Below are positions 8,140 to 16,332 of a stretch of 16,332 bases of DNA, in pieces (positions within the stretch are counted from its first letter, which is position 1; every line of letters begins with the position of its first letter). The notes under the pieces were generated by a model. That model was not told where the DNA came from and ran no database searches. It worked only from the letters and a program-made list of their open reading frames with translations. The stretch spans positions 1 through 16,332 of the forward strand of contig MU129234.1 in assembly GCA_014904985.1 (NCBI GenBank), written 5' to 3'. Source of the DNA: Hydnum rufescens UP504 (taxonomy: Eukaryota > Basidiomycota > Agaricomycetes > Cantharellales > Hydnaceae). Both the position numbers and the translations under genes were made by a program.

Positions 8140-8200
8140 GCGAGTCACGCGATATTCAAAACGCTTTTCATTGTCGCTCGAATCATGATGCCCTTTTTAG
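8140..8200 (+). other. GC-AG intron in the PX gene
   Basis: The donor is G|GCGAGT (consensus GTGAGT with T to C at +2); the acceptor is TTTTTAG. Splicing is required to join PPKAAL to ARYRPTFLERRRR, the conserved end of the PX domain. Reading through keeps an open but unrelated frame. Confidence 0.72.
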
Positions 8201-8322
8201 CGAGGTATCGACCAACGTTCTTGGAAAGGCGCAGGAGGCACTTGGAACAATGGTTAATGTTCGTACTCCTTCATCCGGATATCGGTGGATGTGCTCCTGT
8301 CCGAGAATGGGTGATGGAATGA

Positions 8323-9511
8323 ATACTTTTCGAAACCTGTGTGTGCGTATGTAACTCTCTTGCGTTGTTACACCACCACAGTTGGGGATATATTACAGTG
8401 CCTCGTGCGTATGTACCTCCTGTTTGGTCAACTCTAGTGCCCCACTGGAGTTTGTACCCACCATTTTACCCTCAGGATTGCCCATAATCTATTATTTCTT
8501 AGAGTGGGGTCTGCTTGCTGCCGACTCAACTGAAGCGATCGGAAGCTGCACCCATCCATGATTCACAATTGGCGGTGAATGTGTGCTGTAATTTGTTTGG
8601 AAGAGTGAGAACGCAAACCCCTTCGCGGTCGATGAACGATGAAGCTATGGGAACCAGAAAACAGGAGTAAGAAGTGCTCTAAGCTGAAGATGCCCATGGG
8701 AGGGAAAATTGCTTGTCATAATCAGGGAAGGAGGCATTCATAACAGTCCTCAGCCAACGAACAAGGAACTAGTGGTATCGTCACTGAAAAGTGTGCACTC
8801 TGTGGGGTACCAAGATTCAACATCGCATCCGATGCGGAAAGCTCTCGCGTGCGCGTAGCTTCTCAGCAGTGAAAAGATATTGGCCCAAACAAATTTGGAA
8901 CCCGGGGTCCTTACAGATAGCCTCATCAAGTCACCTCATGTCAAAGACAAGGCCAAAAGCATAGCATAAGAGTGAGGGTCGGCAATGCGTATAGTGAAAA
9001 TGCGGTCGACGATTTCTAGCTCACTAAACAGTATTTAAATGAATTTTTCGCGGATTTAACAGTTGTGCATGCCCTCTACAAAACTTTACCAACATACTAC
9101 TCTCTTAAGTTTATCCTGGAGCTTTGTTACAACTCCAAAAATCTCAGTTCAGGCACAATGGGGACTCAAAACAAAAATAGGTCTTCACGATAACAAAAAT
9201 GAGGCAAAAATGGTACCAAAAACAACACAAAACTAATTCAGTCGGCTCAAAATGGTATTTTGGTTCGTTTGAGCTCTATCGTGAAACCCCTAATGTGTTG
9301 TAATATTTGTTGGAATACGATCATTATAACCTTGTATTATTCATGGGAGGCAAATAATATCTTGTTGAGGAAATGGCGGCAGGAGGGAATCAGAGGCATC
9401 CGATGTGATGATGTCAGTCATATTGGTATTGATTGAGATACACTGCACCTAGAGCTCCCACCACAAGCAGATAGAATAAACAACCTTCAGGTGTTCCTTG
9501 GATTAGAACAC
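8323..9511. other. No gene seen
   Basis: AT-rich, no supported frame on either strand. TTCACGATA (9184-9192) and TATCGTGAA (9277-9285) form a 9-bp inverted repeat 84 bp apart, and GCTCAAA/TTTGAGC (about 9245-9274) forms a smaller one inside it. No target duplication or known element could be matched to them. Confidence 0.5.
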
Positions 9512-9530
9512 TGTTATGTGACATATCCAC
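9512..9530 (+). repeat. TGTTATGTGACA repeat, copy 1
   Basis: TGTTATGTGACATATCCAC matches 9693-9711 at 17 of 19 bases. The TG start and style suggest an LTR 5' end, but no full LTR could be delimited. Confidence 0.45.
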
Positions 9531-9692
9531 CTATTTTGGCCCATTTGCCACAATCTAGGTTCCACGCCTCGGTCTCAGGTGCTCACGGCAGCACCCACAA
9601 GGCATTGCCGACCCCCAATAGAAGAGCATAGGACTATTTTTCTGCCACCAACCCTATTAGGATATAATATCATGTAATTCAATTAGCCTAAT

Positions 9693-9711
9693 TGTTATGT
9701 GACAAAGCCAC
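9693..9711 (+). repeat. TGTTATGTGACA repeat, copy 2
   Basis: TGTTATGTGACAAAGCCAC, 181 bp downstream of copy 1. The two copies diverge directly after this block, so they are probably separate LTR fragments of one family. Confidence 0.45.
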
Positions 9712-11700
9712 AAGGGCTGATGCTCCTGGTCATGGGAGGGGTTACGGTATTCGAGCGAGTTCTCCCCCTGATTCCTGATTACTAAGTGGGTGAGGACAAA
9801 TTCGGTTAATCAGCGAGCCTTGGATGCTCAGATGAATAGAGGCAACGACAGGAAGAATACATGGAAAAGAGATCCTTGGTATTTTTGCGAGCCCAAGCCC
9901 ATCTTTTATAGTATTTACAGGAAGTCAGAAAAAGCACATATAAATGGAATGAGAGAGAAAAAAAGTCCGAGTACCGATGGTTCCGGTGAAGTAGAGGGTA
10001 AAAGGTCGCCAGTGAAACCTGGCTGCGAGATCTGGTAGATTGGCGAAGTAACGATTGGCGAGGTCGTTGGCATAGCCTCAAAGGGGTCGCGCTTGTCTCC
10101 ATCAGTGCACCCGGCCATTTCCGCTATCGTTCACTCCAACAGGGAGTGCAGTCGGGAATTGGGATTATTTTGCGGGCTCCCTGGATGACATACAATATTG
10201 CGAAAGGTGCCACGGCTGCCTACTGTATGCTTTGTTAACACCATTGGTGTTGAGTTGCGGCAGATAGGGTTAGTAAATTCGAACTCTTGGTCGCAAGTCT
10301 AACTGGATAAAGAATCGACAGACGCTCCCCGCGTCAGGGGTAATCCGGGTCTCCCGCTTAGCTCTTGCCCCACACTCAGTGACACAGAGCATAAGAGGGT
10401 ATCTATCATTACTTATGCCGACATGATTCACCGTAGCAGAGCACGTAGTGGGACCATCATGAATTGCAGACCATGGCTGATGGTGGATTGAACTCCCGGA
10501 CACCAGAAAAGTGACCAAAAACAGATTATGTAAGGATGGATAGCTGACAAGGCAATCGGTCGTATTTTTCTTTCGAGAGGTCGATGGCAGACGGCAATTC
10601 CAGGCGTGGTGTCGAGTGGGCTACCTTCGCATTTTAGTCATGGGATCGAGAAACTCGTTTCCAGTCAGACTGCATAGTTTTGTTGTCCAAGTCGTTCTTT
10701 GCCTCTCGGCAACTTGGTTCTGGCGACGTCCTGGGGTGCCACGACTAACGTATGCCCTTTCTGGCGGTTTCTAGTGTATATGAAGGCACAGTTTCTCCCC
10801 CCTCGAGCCCAAGATCGAAGACTACGAAGTACTGTCTATGCCGCGCTATATCCTCAAGTGAGGCCCCTGGGTGACCTCGCACAAGCCAAGGTATTTTATG
10901 CCAACTTTACAGCAGATTTCAGTGCTGCGTGAAAAAGTAGGAAACCCTTTTCCGAGGCTTTTCGCAATGAAAGTGGTGCCTTTTCGCAATAACAAAATGG
11001 TGCCTTTCGGCAACATCTGTTCCGATGCTATTAGGACTGAGATTCAATGCTTGCAACAATGTTAGAGATGGAATACACTGAATGATTTGGGCGGTCAGGG
11101 TTCCAATCTTCGATCTTACAGCGATAATCATACCGATAGGGAAATTTAATTTTTGTGACTGATCTGAAAGTTTTTGAGCACTCAGGAGGTGTTTGGGGTC
11201 CATATGAAAGTCAGGAGGTCATGTGCCATAAGATGCCGCTCTCGACGTCCTATCTAGTTTCTCATCTTGAATACTCGCGTCTGCAGTTTACAAGCGATGT
11301 GCGAAAACGTCGCCGTGGAGAATAGACGTCCCTTGGGGCCAACATCGGAGCTGGTCTGGCAATTCACCCATCGTGATCCGAATTGACCAGTGCTCGGATC
11401 GCAAGTACAGTCACGGGGTGAGACCCCGGACTATAGCAGCGCAATAAAATCAAACCTCCCAGGATGATTATTGTTTTCGGCACGTACTGAACCCGAACGC
11501 CGGGTCCCCAAATCGCCTCAATTTCCAAGTCAAGGACGTCAATCAGATCTGGAGGAGATGTTGAAAAGCACCAGTTTTCTTCAAGAAAGGCAACTTCGCG
11601 GAATTCGCAGGCGTCTACGTACAATGGAGATACATATACTGAATTTGCAAATGCATTTACCATTTAATTCCAGATGCTGCCGTAATTTAAGGAGTTGACA
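9712..11700. other. No confident gene
   Basis: Several short open frames exist but none matches a family. The most gene-like is a minus-strand N-terminus starting at ATG 10118 (MAGCTDGDKRDPFEAMPTTS), which could splice at a GTACTC donor near 9970; no domain is recognised. Around 10960-11015 the block GTGCCTTTTCGCAA is partly repeated. B-box-like sequences near 10274 and 10486 lack a paired T-stem, so I call no tRNA. Confidence 0.4.
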
Positions 11701-11766
11701 GCTGCTTCTGCCTATAATATTCAAGCAGCTTCGTTCGTCTCCCCTCCTGTTGCCTCCTCTACCGAC

Positions 11767-14168
11767 ATGCCGTACCCAATCATTCATCCGCCTCAACCAC
11801 CCTGTACCCTTCGACTCGGTCTCTATATTTACCTATGCTTTCTCAGACAAGGCCTCTCTCGATGATTCTCCTGCTTACATTGATGCTCTCTCCGACGTTC
11901 GCATATCCAGATTTCAGACCTATGACCTTTCTCTCCGCCTGGCTATGCTGTCAAACAGAAAGGGGGAGTCAGAGGCGACGTAGCTATGATATTTAGGTGC
12001 GTTCCATGATATCTCCGTCTGATCCTCTCTAACATCCTCTGTAGCCCCAACTCTCTCGCGTGGCCCCCGACATTTTTTGGGCTTATTGCCGCCGGACTGC
12101 GCCCTACTCTAGCCAATTCATTCTACACACCTCCTGAACTCGCCCATCAAATCAAAGATTCTAGGGCTAAAATGATATTCGTTCATCCCACCCTCTTCCC
12201 TATTCTTATCGAGACCTTTAGGGTCCTCGGCGTTTCAGGACGCGAGCGCGTACACGTGTGGTAATTCATGAGCTACGTGGATCGTGATCGTTCAGACGAG
12301 GAAGCTGCAAAAATTGGGCATGAATGGACAAGATTGAGCGAATTCTTCGGCACCGGAAGGCTCCCTTCAGAGGAGCTATTTGATGGGGACCAGGCGAATG
12401 AGACGGCGCTTCTGTGCTACTCATCTGGTAAGAGCCTCTATTTGTCACCCAGCTGTGTCTTATCGACACTCGATAGGGACAACGGGACTGAGCAAGGGTG
12501 TCGAAGTGGGTGGTCTTGCCTCTTCCTTGAGACTGTTTGTCTTACATGGCACTTGTTCTCTCCCTGTATAGACTACGCACCAAAACGTTGTATCGTTGAA
12601 CTCTGCCTTCTTCGGCTACATTGACCTTCCTGACGCCAAAACCGATGTATCTGGGGCCATCTTGCCTTTCTACCATATTTTGTGAAGTTGATGCCCTTCA
12701 TCTTCGTTCCCTTCGTTACACTGACTCTGAATTTTCCTGATGCAGTGGGTAAACATCCTCTCATTTCTGCTAGGGGCCACAGACCTAAGTTGACCCGATA
12801 ATCCCTAGGCTTGTTGTTGTCCTCTTGTGGGATTTTGTCAACAAGATACCAGAAATCATCCTCCCTCGCTTCGAGCCGGAGACTTTCGCGCAGGGCATTC
12901 GAGAAATATAAAATTTCGGTAGACTCCGAATGCTAGTTCCCCTCGAGATATCACGGGACTCATCGATTTATCTTGGACAGAGATTTTGCCTCGTACCACC
13001 AATTCTTGTAGCCATGTCATTCCATCCTGCCTTCGATAAGTACGACATGAGCACGCTTAAATTCATTTGTTCGGGAGCCGCCCCTCTCGGGGAGAGTCTC
13101 GTTACCAAGGTTCTCGCTAGGTTTAACCGGAAGGGGTACAACCAACTTACTATCACTCAAGGGTCTGTACACCATTCCCTTCCCCCAGAAATCCCTTGAC
13201 CAACTCTGTGTTTTTTTGTGATGCCGTCACTCGCGACTAGGTATGGCCTGACAGAGACGTCCCCAGTGACACACTGGTTGCGTGGCCAGGATTCGATCCG
13301 CAAACGCGGGAGCATTGGCAGGCTCCTCCCCAACGTCCAAGCTCGTCTCGTCGACGACGACGAGAAGGACATCCAGCCAGGTCCTGAGAACTCGGGGGAG
13401 CTGTGGGTTCGTACGTACCAGTTTCCCATTTCCTAGCTCTATCCATCTCCCTTACCAAAACTGGAACGTGTCGTTCACTCTACTAGGTGGTCCGAACATT
13501 ATGAAGGGGTACTTGAACAATCCAACAGCTACTAAGAATTCTATCACCCCCGATGGCTGGTTCAAGACTGGCGATATAGCCATCATGGATGATGAAGGCT
13601 ACTTCAGCATCGTGGACCGCAAGAAAGAATTGATCAAATACAAAGGATTCCAGGTCCCGCCCGCGGATCTCGAGGCGGTCCTACTCTCAAGAGAGGATAT
13701 CCTGGATGCAGCCGTAATCGGCGTGGAGTCGGTGGAGGAAGCCACTGAACTTCCTCGGTATGTAATACTGGTCTTTTTTTTTTTTCTTGCTCATTTTTGG
13801 GCGTCTTGAATTCTCTGGATTCCTGATGATGCTCTTGTGGGATTGTGCAGCGCATACGTCGTCGCCTCGCGGAATGACGAGCTCCTCAAAGATCCCAAGG
13901 CGGCTGCCGCATTCGCCAAGGCAATACAAGAATGGATGAGGACCAAAGTTGCCTCGCACAAGTTCCTCCGTGGTGGCGTCATCATTACTGATTGTATCCC
14001 GAAAACGTTGGTTCAACCAAGCTCCACCGACCATCGTTTCTGCGACTGACTTGAAAATTTTTTATTTTATGTTTTACAACCGTTAGTGGGTCTGGGAAGA
14101 TCCTTCGACGCACTTTAAGAGAGTTGGCGGCCAAGGATGCATTGAGACGCATCAGGCCGCGCTTGTGA
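11767..14168 (+). pseudogene. ANL-superfamily (4-coumarate:CoA ligase-like / acyl-CoA synthetase) pseudogene, copy 1
   Basis: Exons by homology: 11767-11996, 12045-12427, 12477-12505, 12572-about 12681, 12746-about 12783, about 12850-12918, 12981-13162, 13241-13410, 13487-13757, 13851-14006, 14087-14168. The family activates a carboxylic acid with ATP and transfers it to CoA. Motifs: phosphate-binding YSSGTTGLSKG (spliced across 12428-12476), [54 protein letters not shown] and the catalytic-lysine end PKTGSGKILRR. It ends in -PRL, close to but not a standard peroxisomal signal. Lesions: 1-bp insertion near 11802; 1-bp loss near 11943; TAA at 12262-12264; lost base at a splice donor near 12681; an intron-like stretch of about 66 nt near 12784 without a usable donor; extra A near 12908. 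The second half from 12981 reads cleanly. The substrate cannot be assigned from sequence. Confidence 0.9.
11997..12044 (+). other. First intron of ANL copy 1
   Basis: GTGCGT donor after ATATTTAG, CTAAC branch point, GTAG acceptor; 48 nt. The intron is at the same codon in copy 2, showing that the two copies arose by DNA duplication, not by retroposition. Confidence 0.85.
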
Positions 14169-14318
14169 TGTCTTTTCTTTGCTGTGGTTAGGTGAAGCGA
14201 TGGACGATGTGATGGTAGTGAGCTTAGGACTCTATGTATTGTGTGGCTCGGTAAGAACACTATACCCTCTCTATATTAGATTCCAAGTATGTAAAGATTG
14301 GTGGCAAAGTGTCGGTCA
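14169..14318. other. 3' flank of the ANL pseudogene
   Basis: No gene seen; presumed former 3' untranslated region followed by intergenic DNA. Confidence 0.4.
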
Positions 14319-14325
14319 GAGAAGT

Positions 14326-14561
14326 TGTAAGGCCCGAGTTGAGAAACCTCGTGCGCGTCGGCGCCTCGGCAGACAAGGTAAACGAGAGCCGAGATGCATA
14401 TACATAAAGTCCGATCGGCGGGTCCAAGACCCGGGGACGTCCCCAGTGCCTGGGAGTGGTTGCATGCCCCTGGGGAGCCTCTGTATGGGGGAAATTTAAA
14501 CACACGTCCAGTTTCGTCATTGGCACCTTGGATTTCATTTCCCAACTACTGTAATGCTGGG
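14326..14561 (+). repeat. Possible solo LTR (about 236 bp)
   Basis: Begins TGTAAGGCCCGAG and is flanked on both sides by GAGAAGT (14319-14325 and 14562-14568). It contains a TATA-like ATATACATAAAG (14399-14410). Against it: the 3' end is not CA and the shared flank is 7 bp, longer than the usual 4-6. Treat as a candidate only. Confidence 0.4.
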
Positions 14562-14568
14562 GAGAAGT

Positions 14569-15318
14569 AGAGATGCAGTTGAGTCAGACATTCAAAGGAC
14601 CAAGGACATCACGGACTTGGGTCTGTAAATATGGCTCCGTGTATTCTCGGGTGTGTGGTATAATTACTATACATAATGGTTTTTATCACAGCTATCCGTC
14701 TCTGGGGGAGGAGGATGTGACCTCGGGGCTAACGATGACTGGTTGCACGTCACGAGGGCCATGGTGTCTGGGGCTTGCGTAAAGTCATGTGGCCCTTGAG
14801 CTCATAACAATGCTTGTTAAGGCACCACAAAAACCGTGGCTCGGAGCGCGTTTCCTGTGACGCGTGACAGACCAGTCATATCACGTGATCCATTTGGCTT
14901 GCTCCCTGAGCTCGGTGCGAGGCACGAGCACCTAGCTCCAGGACTTGATAAGTGTAGTAGCCTCAATTAAGCGAGTTAGTTCCGATAGTAGAGACTACGT
15001 CATTAGCTTTAGTGTTTCACACCACGGCCCTGTCCGGAACCTCTCTCCGTCAGTCATTTGCAGTCTCGCACTCTCACTTGCCTCGCCTGTCATATCCGTC
15101 GATACACCACGCACGCACCCGCAAATTTTTTCTACCCGCCCTCCTCCCTTTTTATTGCATAAAAACACTGCGTCGTTGACACTGGGTTGCATAGTCTTAT
15201 TGCCTCAGCCTCTTCCACGCTCCGTAGTTGCCTAAGTAGACTCCATAGTAGCGTGCTCTGCGCAACGCGCCCATCGTCTACTCTCGGCAACTCCCGCCCA
15301 CTCTCGCACAGACAATCA
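14569..15318. other. No gene seen
   Basis: Intergenic. It holds a TCACGTGA palindrome at about 14881 (a bHLH-type site) and a TATTGCATAAAA near 15154. No supported coding region. Confidence 0.4.
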
Positions 15319-15398
15319 GCTGAGTAAGCTCAGCAGACAAGAACATGAGCGCGAATCTCTCATGCGCTGGCCTCAGACAAGCCATCCGAAGGATGGCT
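15319..15398. repeat. Three consecutive perfect short hairpins
   Basis: GCTGAG/CTCAGC (15319-15324 and 15329-15334, loop 4), CATGAG/CTCATG (15344-15349 and 15359-15364, loop 9) and AGCCATCC/GGATGGCT (15380-15387 and 15391-15398, loop 3). They may be the structured R region of an inverted Copia-type LTR, since a block shared with the left-hand Copia LTR lies 180 bp downstream. Confidence 0.6.
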
Positions 15399-15576
15399 AG
15401 CATTGTGAGATTCTAATTGAGTCTACGAGCTATTATCAAGTCTGTATCTCCCGAAGTCGGTGCTCGGATAAAGATCGGGTGCTCCTCGCCTCAGGGTCAT
15501 CAGGGGACTCAGGGATGTCCACGTGGTCCTCAGCGACAGAGTATCTGTCATGCCTTACGTGAGGCTGGATAGGAAA

Positions 15577-15598
15577 CTCAGTCTCGTTATAGAGGACT
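15577..15598 (-). repeat. Inverted copy of a 22-nt block found twice in the Copia LTR
   Basis: On the minus strand this block contains ATAACGAGACTGAG. The same 22-nt block occurs at 1519-1540 (with TG) and 2500-2521 (with CA) in place of the CG. This suggests an inverted, otherwise diverged LTR around 15300-15620. Confidence 0.55.
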
Positions 15599-15856
15599 GT
15601 ATTTATGTATTTACATTAAGATAGAAATACCTGGACGGGAAACTGAAGAGAAATGAATGTAATGAGTATCGAGAAAGGGATTGGGGGACTGTCTAATGAG
15701 GGCTGAGGAAAGCCGGCTGCATCCGAAGAACTGCATAATCGGCCAACGAGATAAAAAGGAAATAATTGCATAATGAGCAATCTTGATTACCAACAATGCC
15801 GTACCAAATATATTAATATTCAAGGAGCAGGCTTTCGTCTCTCTTCCTGCCCCAGC

Positions 15857-16222
15857 ATGCCTGACCATATCATTCAGTCGCTTCACCCACCCGTACCCTT
15901 TGACTCAGCGTCCACATTTACCTTTGTTTTCTCAGACAAGGCATCTCTCGATGATTCCCCGGCTTACATTGATGCTGTCTCCGATGATCGCATTTCTAGA
16001 TTCGAGACCTATGACCTTTGTCTTCGCCTGGCTCATAGTGTCCAACAAAGAGGGGGGGGCCAGGGGCGACGTAGCTATGATATTTAGGTGCGCTTTGTAC
16101 ATTTCCCTCCGACCTTCTCTAACGTCGTCTATAGCCCCAATTGTCTCGCGTGGCCCCTGACATTTTTTGGGCTTATTGCCGCCGGACTACGTCCTACTCT
16201 AGCCAATTCATTCTACACCCCT
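15857..16222 (+). pseudogene. ANL-superfamily gene, 5' copy 2, truncated
   Basis: Starts MPDHIIQSLHPPVPFD and follows copy 1 closely through FSDKASLDDSPAYIDA and, after intron 16088-16134, CLAWPLTFFGLIAAGLRP and ANSFYTP. Similarity to copy 1 ends near 16222, where copy 1 continues PELAHQIKDSRAK. Only about the first 110 residues of a protein of over 500 remain, and all catalytic motifs are absent. A run of eight G at 16052-16059 puts the frame off by one just before the intron; seven would keep it open. Upstream similarity to copy 1 includes a TAATATTCAAG block about 40-55 bp before the ATG. The sequence after 16222 is unrecognised and may be a rearrangement junction. Confidence 0.85.
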
Positions 16223-16332
16223 CGACACCCCCCTATCCTCATGTTGCCTGAGAAACGAAGTATCGATCAAGCTCCCCGCGACCAATAGATTAGGCTCCTC
16301 GCACTTCAGACTGAAGCAAGAGCTGTCTCATT
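16223..16332. other. Sequence beyond the copy 2 breakpoint
   Basis: The frame stays open to a TAG at about 16286 but no longer resembles the enzyme. No family is recognised. Confidence 0.35.

Larger units (their letters stand above)
3944..8322 (+). pseudogene. PX (phox-homology) domain protein gene, split by a hAT transposon
   Basis: Hand-spliced exons: about 3944-4072; 4176-4223 joined to 7636-7798 once the hAT and one target duplication are removed; 7863-7891; 7948-8022; 8091-8139; 8201-8322 (TGA). The frame is continuous, giving about 204 aa. An acidic N-terminus (NDDFLSE then DEEEQPLVRR) precedes a PX domain from about residue 75: NGWIVVG, AYIVYDCVIKTK, the KRYSAF motif (131-136), PPK (159-161), then RRRRHLEQWL and LLHPDIGGC near the end. 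These are the residues with which PX domains bind phosphatidylinositol-3-phosphate on endosomal or vacuolar membranes; the size and layout resemble fungal Ypt35-like proteins. The start is uncertain: ATG 3944 is in frame, but homology style suggests a start near 4007, where the codon is TTG. Intron 8140-8200 has a GC donor. As it stands, translation stops at the TAG that opens the transposon. Confidence 0.85.

Noticed and set aside
9184..9285. Possible MITE with TTCACGATA inverted ends
   Set aside because: Only 9 bp of inverted repeat, no target duplication, and inner sequence does not pair well.
9806..10118. Possible two-exon minus-strand gene beginning MAGCTDGDKRDPFEAM
   Set aside because: A plausible start and a possible donor, but the continuation is short and matches nothing; not enough to call.
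10274..10500. tRNA genes suggested by TTCGAAT- and TTCAATC-like B boxes on the minus strand
   Set aside because: The flanking bases do not form a T-stem or acceptor stem.

Overview
The window looks like an accessory, transposon-rich stretch of a basidiomycete genome, most likely an Agaricomycete; a Rhizoctonia/Ceratobasidium-type genome is a guess from protein style only. The evidence is many short introns (about 47-103 nt) with CTAAY-like branch points, Agaricomycete-style hAT and Copia proteins, and CpG-biased decay of repeats. The annotation rests on hand-spliced models, because almost every real gene here is cut into exons too short to stand out as single open frames.

Left part (1-2570): the 3' end of a decayed Ty1/Copia retrotransposon (end of reverse transcriptase plus RNase H; one stop codon and one frameshift). 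Its presumed 3' LTR has been invaded by a small non-autonomous LTR element (TRIM) of 862 bp. The TRIM has 96-bp LTRs, an exact 5-bp target duplication TTTAC, a Copia-type initiator-tRNA anticodon-loop primer site and a polypurine tract. Its interior is not gag/pol but carries eleven CAGTAAAA motifs and a 100-bp tandem duplication. The two LTRs differ by 8 transitions, all explained by six ancestral CpG sites.

Centre (about 3940-8322): a small PX (phox-homology) domain gene, rebuilt from six exons, is split by a complete 3,404-bp hAT transposon. The element has perfect 16-bp terminal inverted repeats, a perfect 8-bp target duplication CTGTCAGG, dense AAGTCG-type subterminal arrays at both ends, and a ten-exon, 768-aa transposase with the BED finger and D-D-E residues present. 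The first three bases of the transposon (TAG) form an in-frame stop in the host exon. Removing the element and one target duplication restores a continuous PX reading frame. Two introns (one in the transposase, one in the PX gene) have GC instead of GT donors.

Right part: 8323-11700 is largely non-coding. At 11767-14168 is a pseudogene of an ANL-superfamily (4-coumarate:CoA ligase-like / acyl-CoA synthetase) enzyme with about six lesions in its first half and a nearly clean second half. A second, 5'-only copy with the same first intron starts at 15857 and stops matching near 16222. Between the copies lie a possible solo LTR (14326-14561), three consecutive short hairpins (15319-15398), and an inverted 22-nt block shared with the Copia LTR near the left end. 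The window therefore records layered insertions and gene decay rather than a working operon or pathway.
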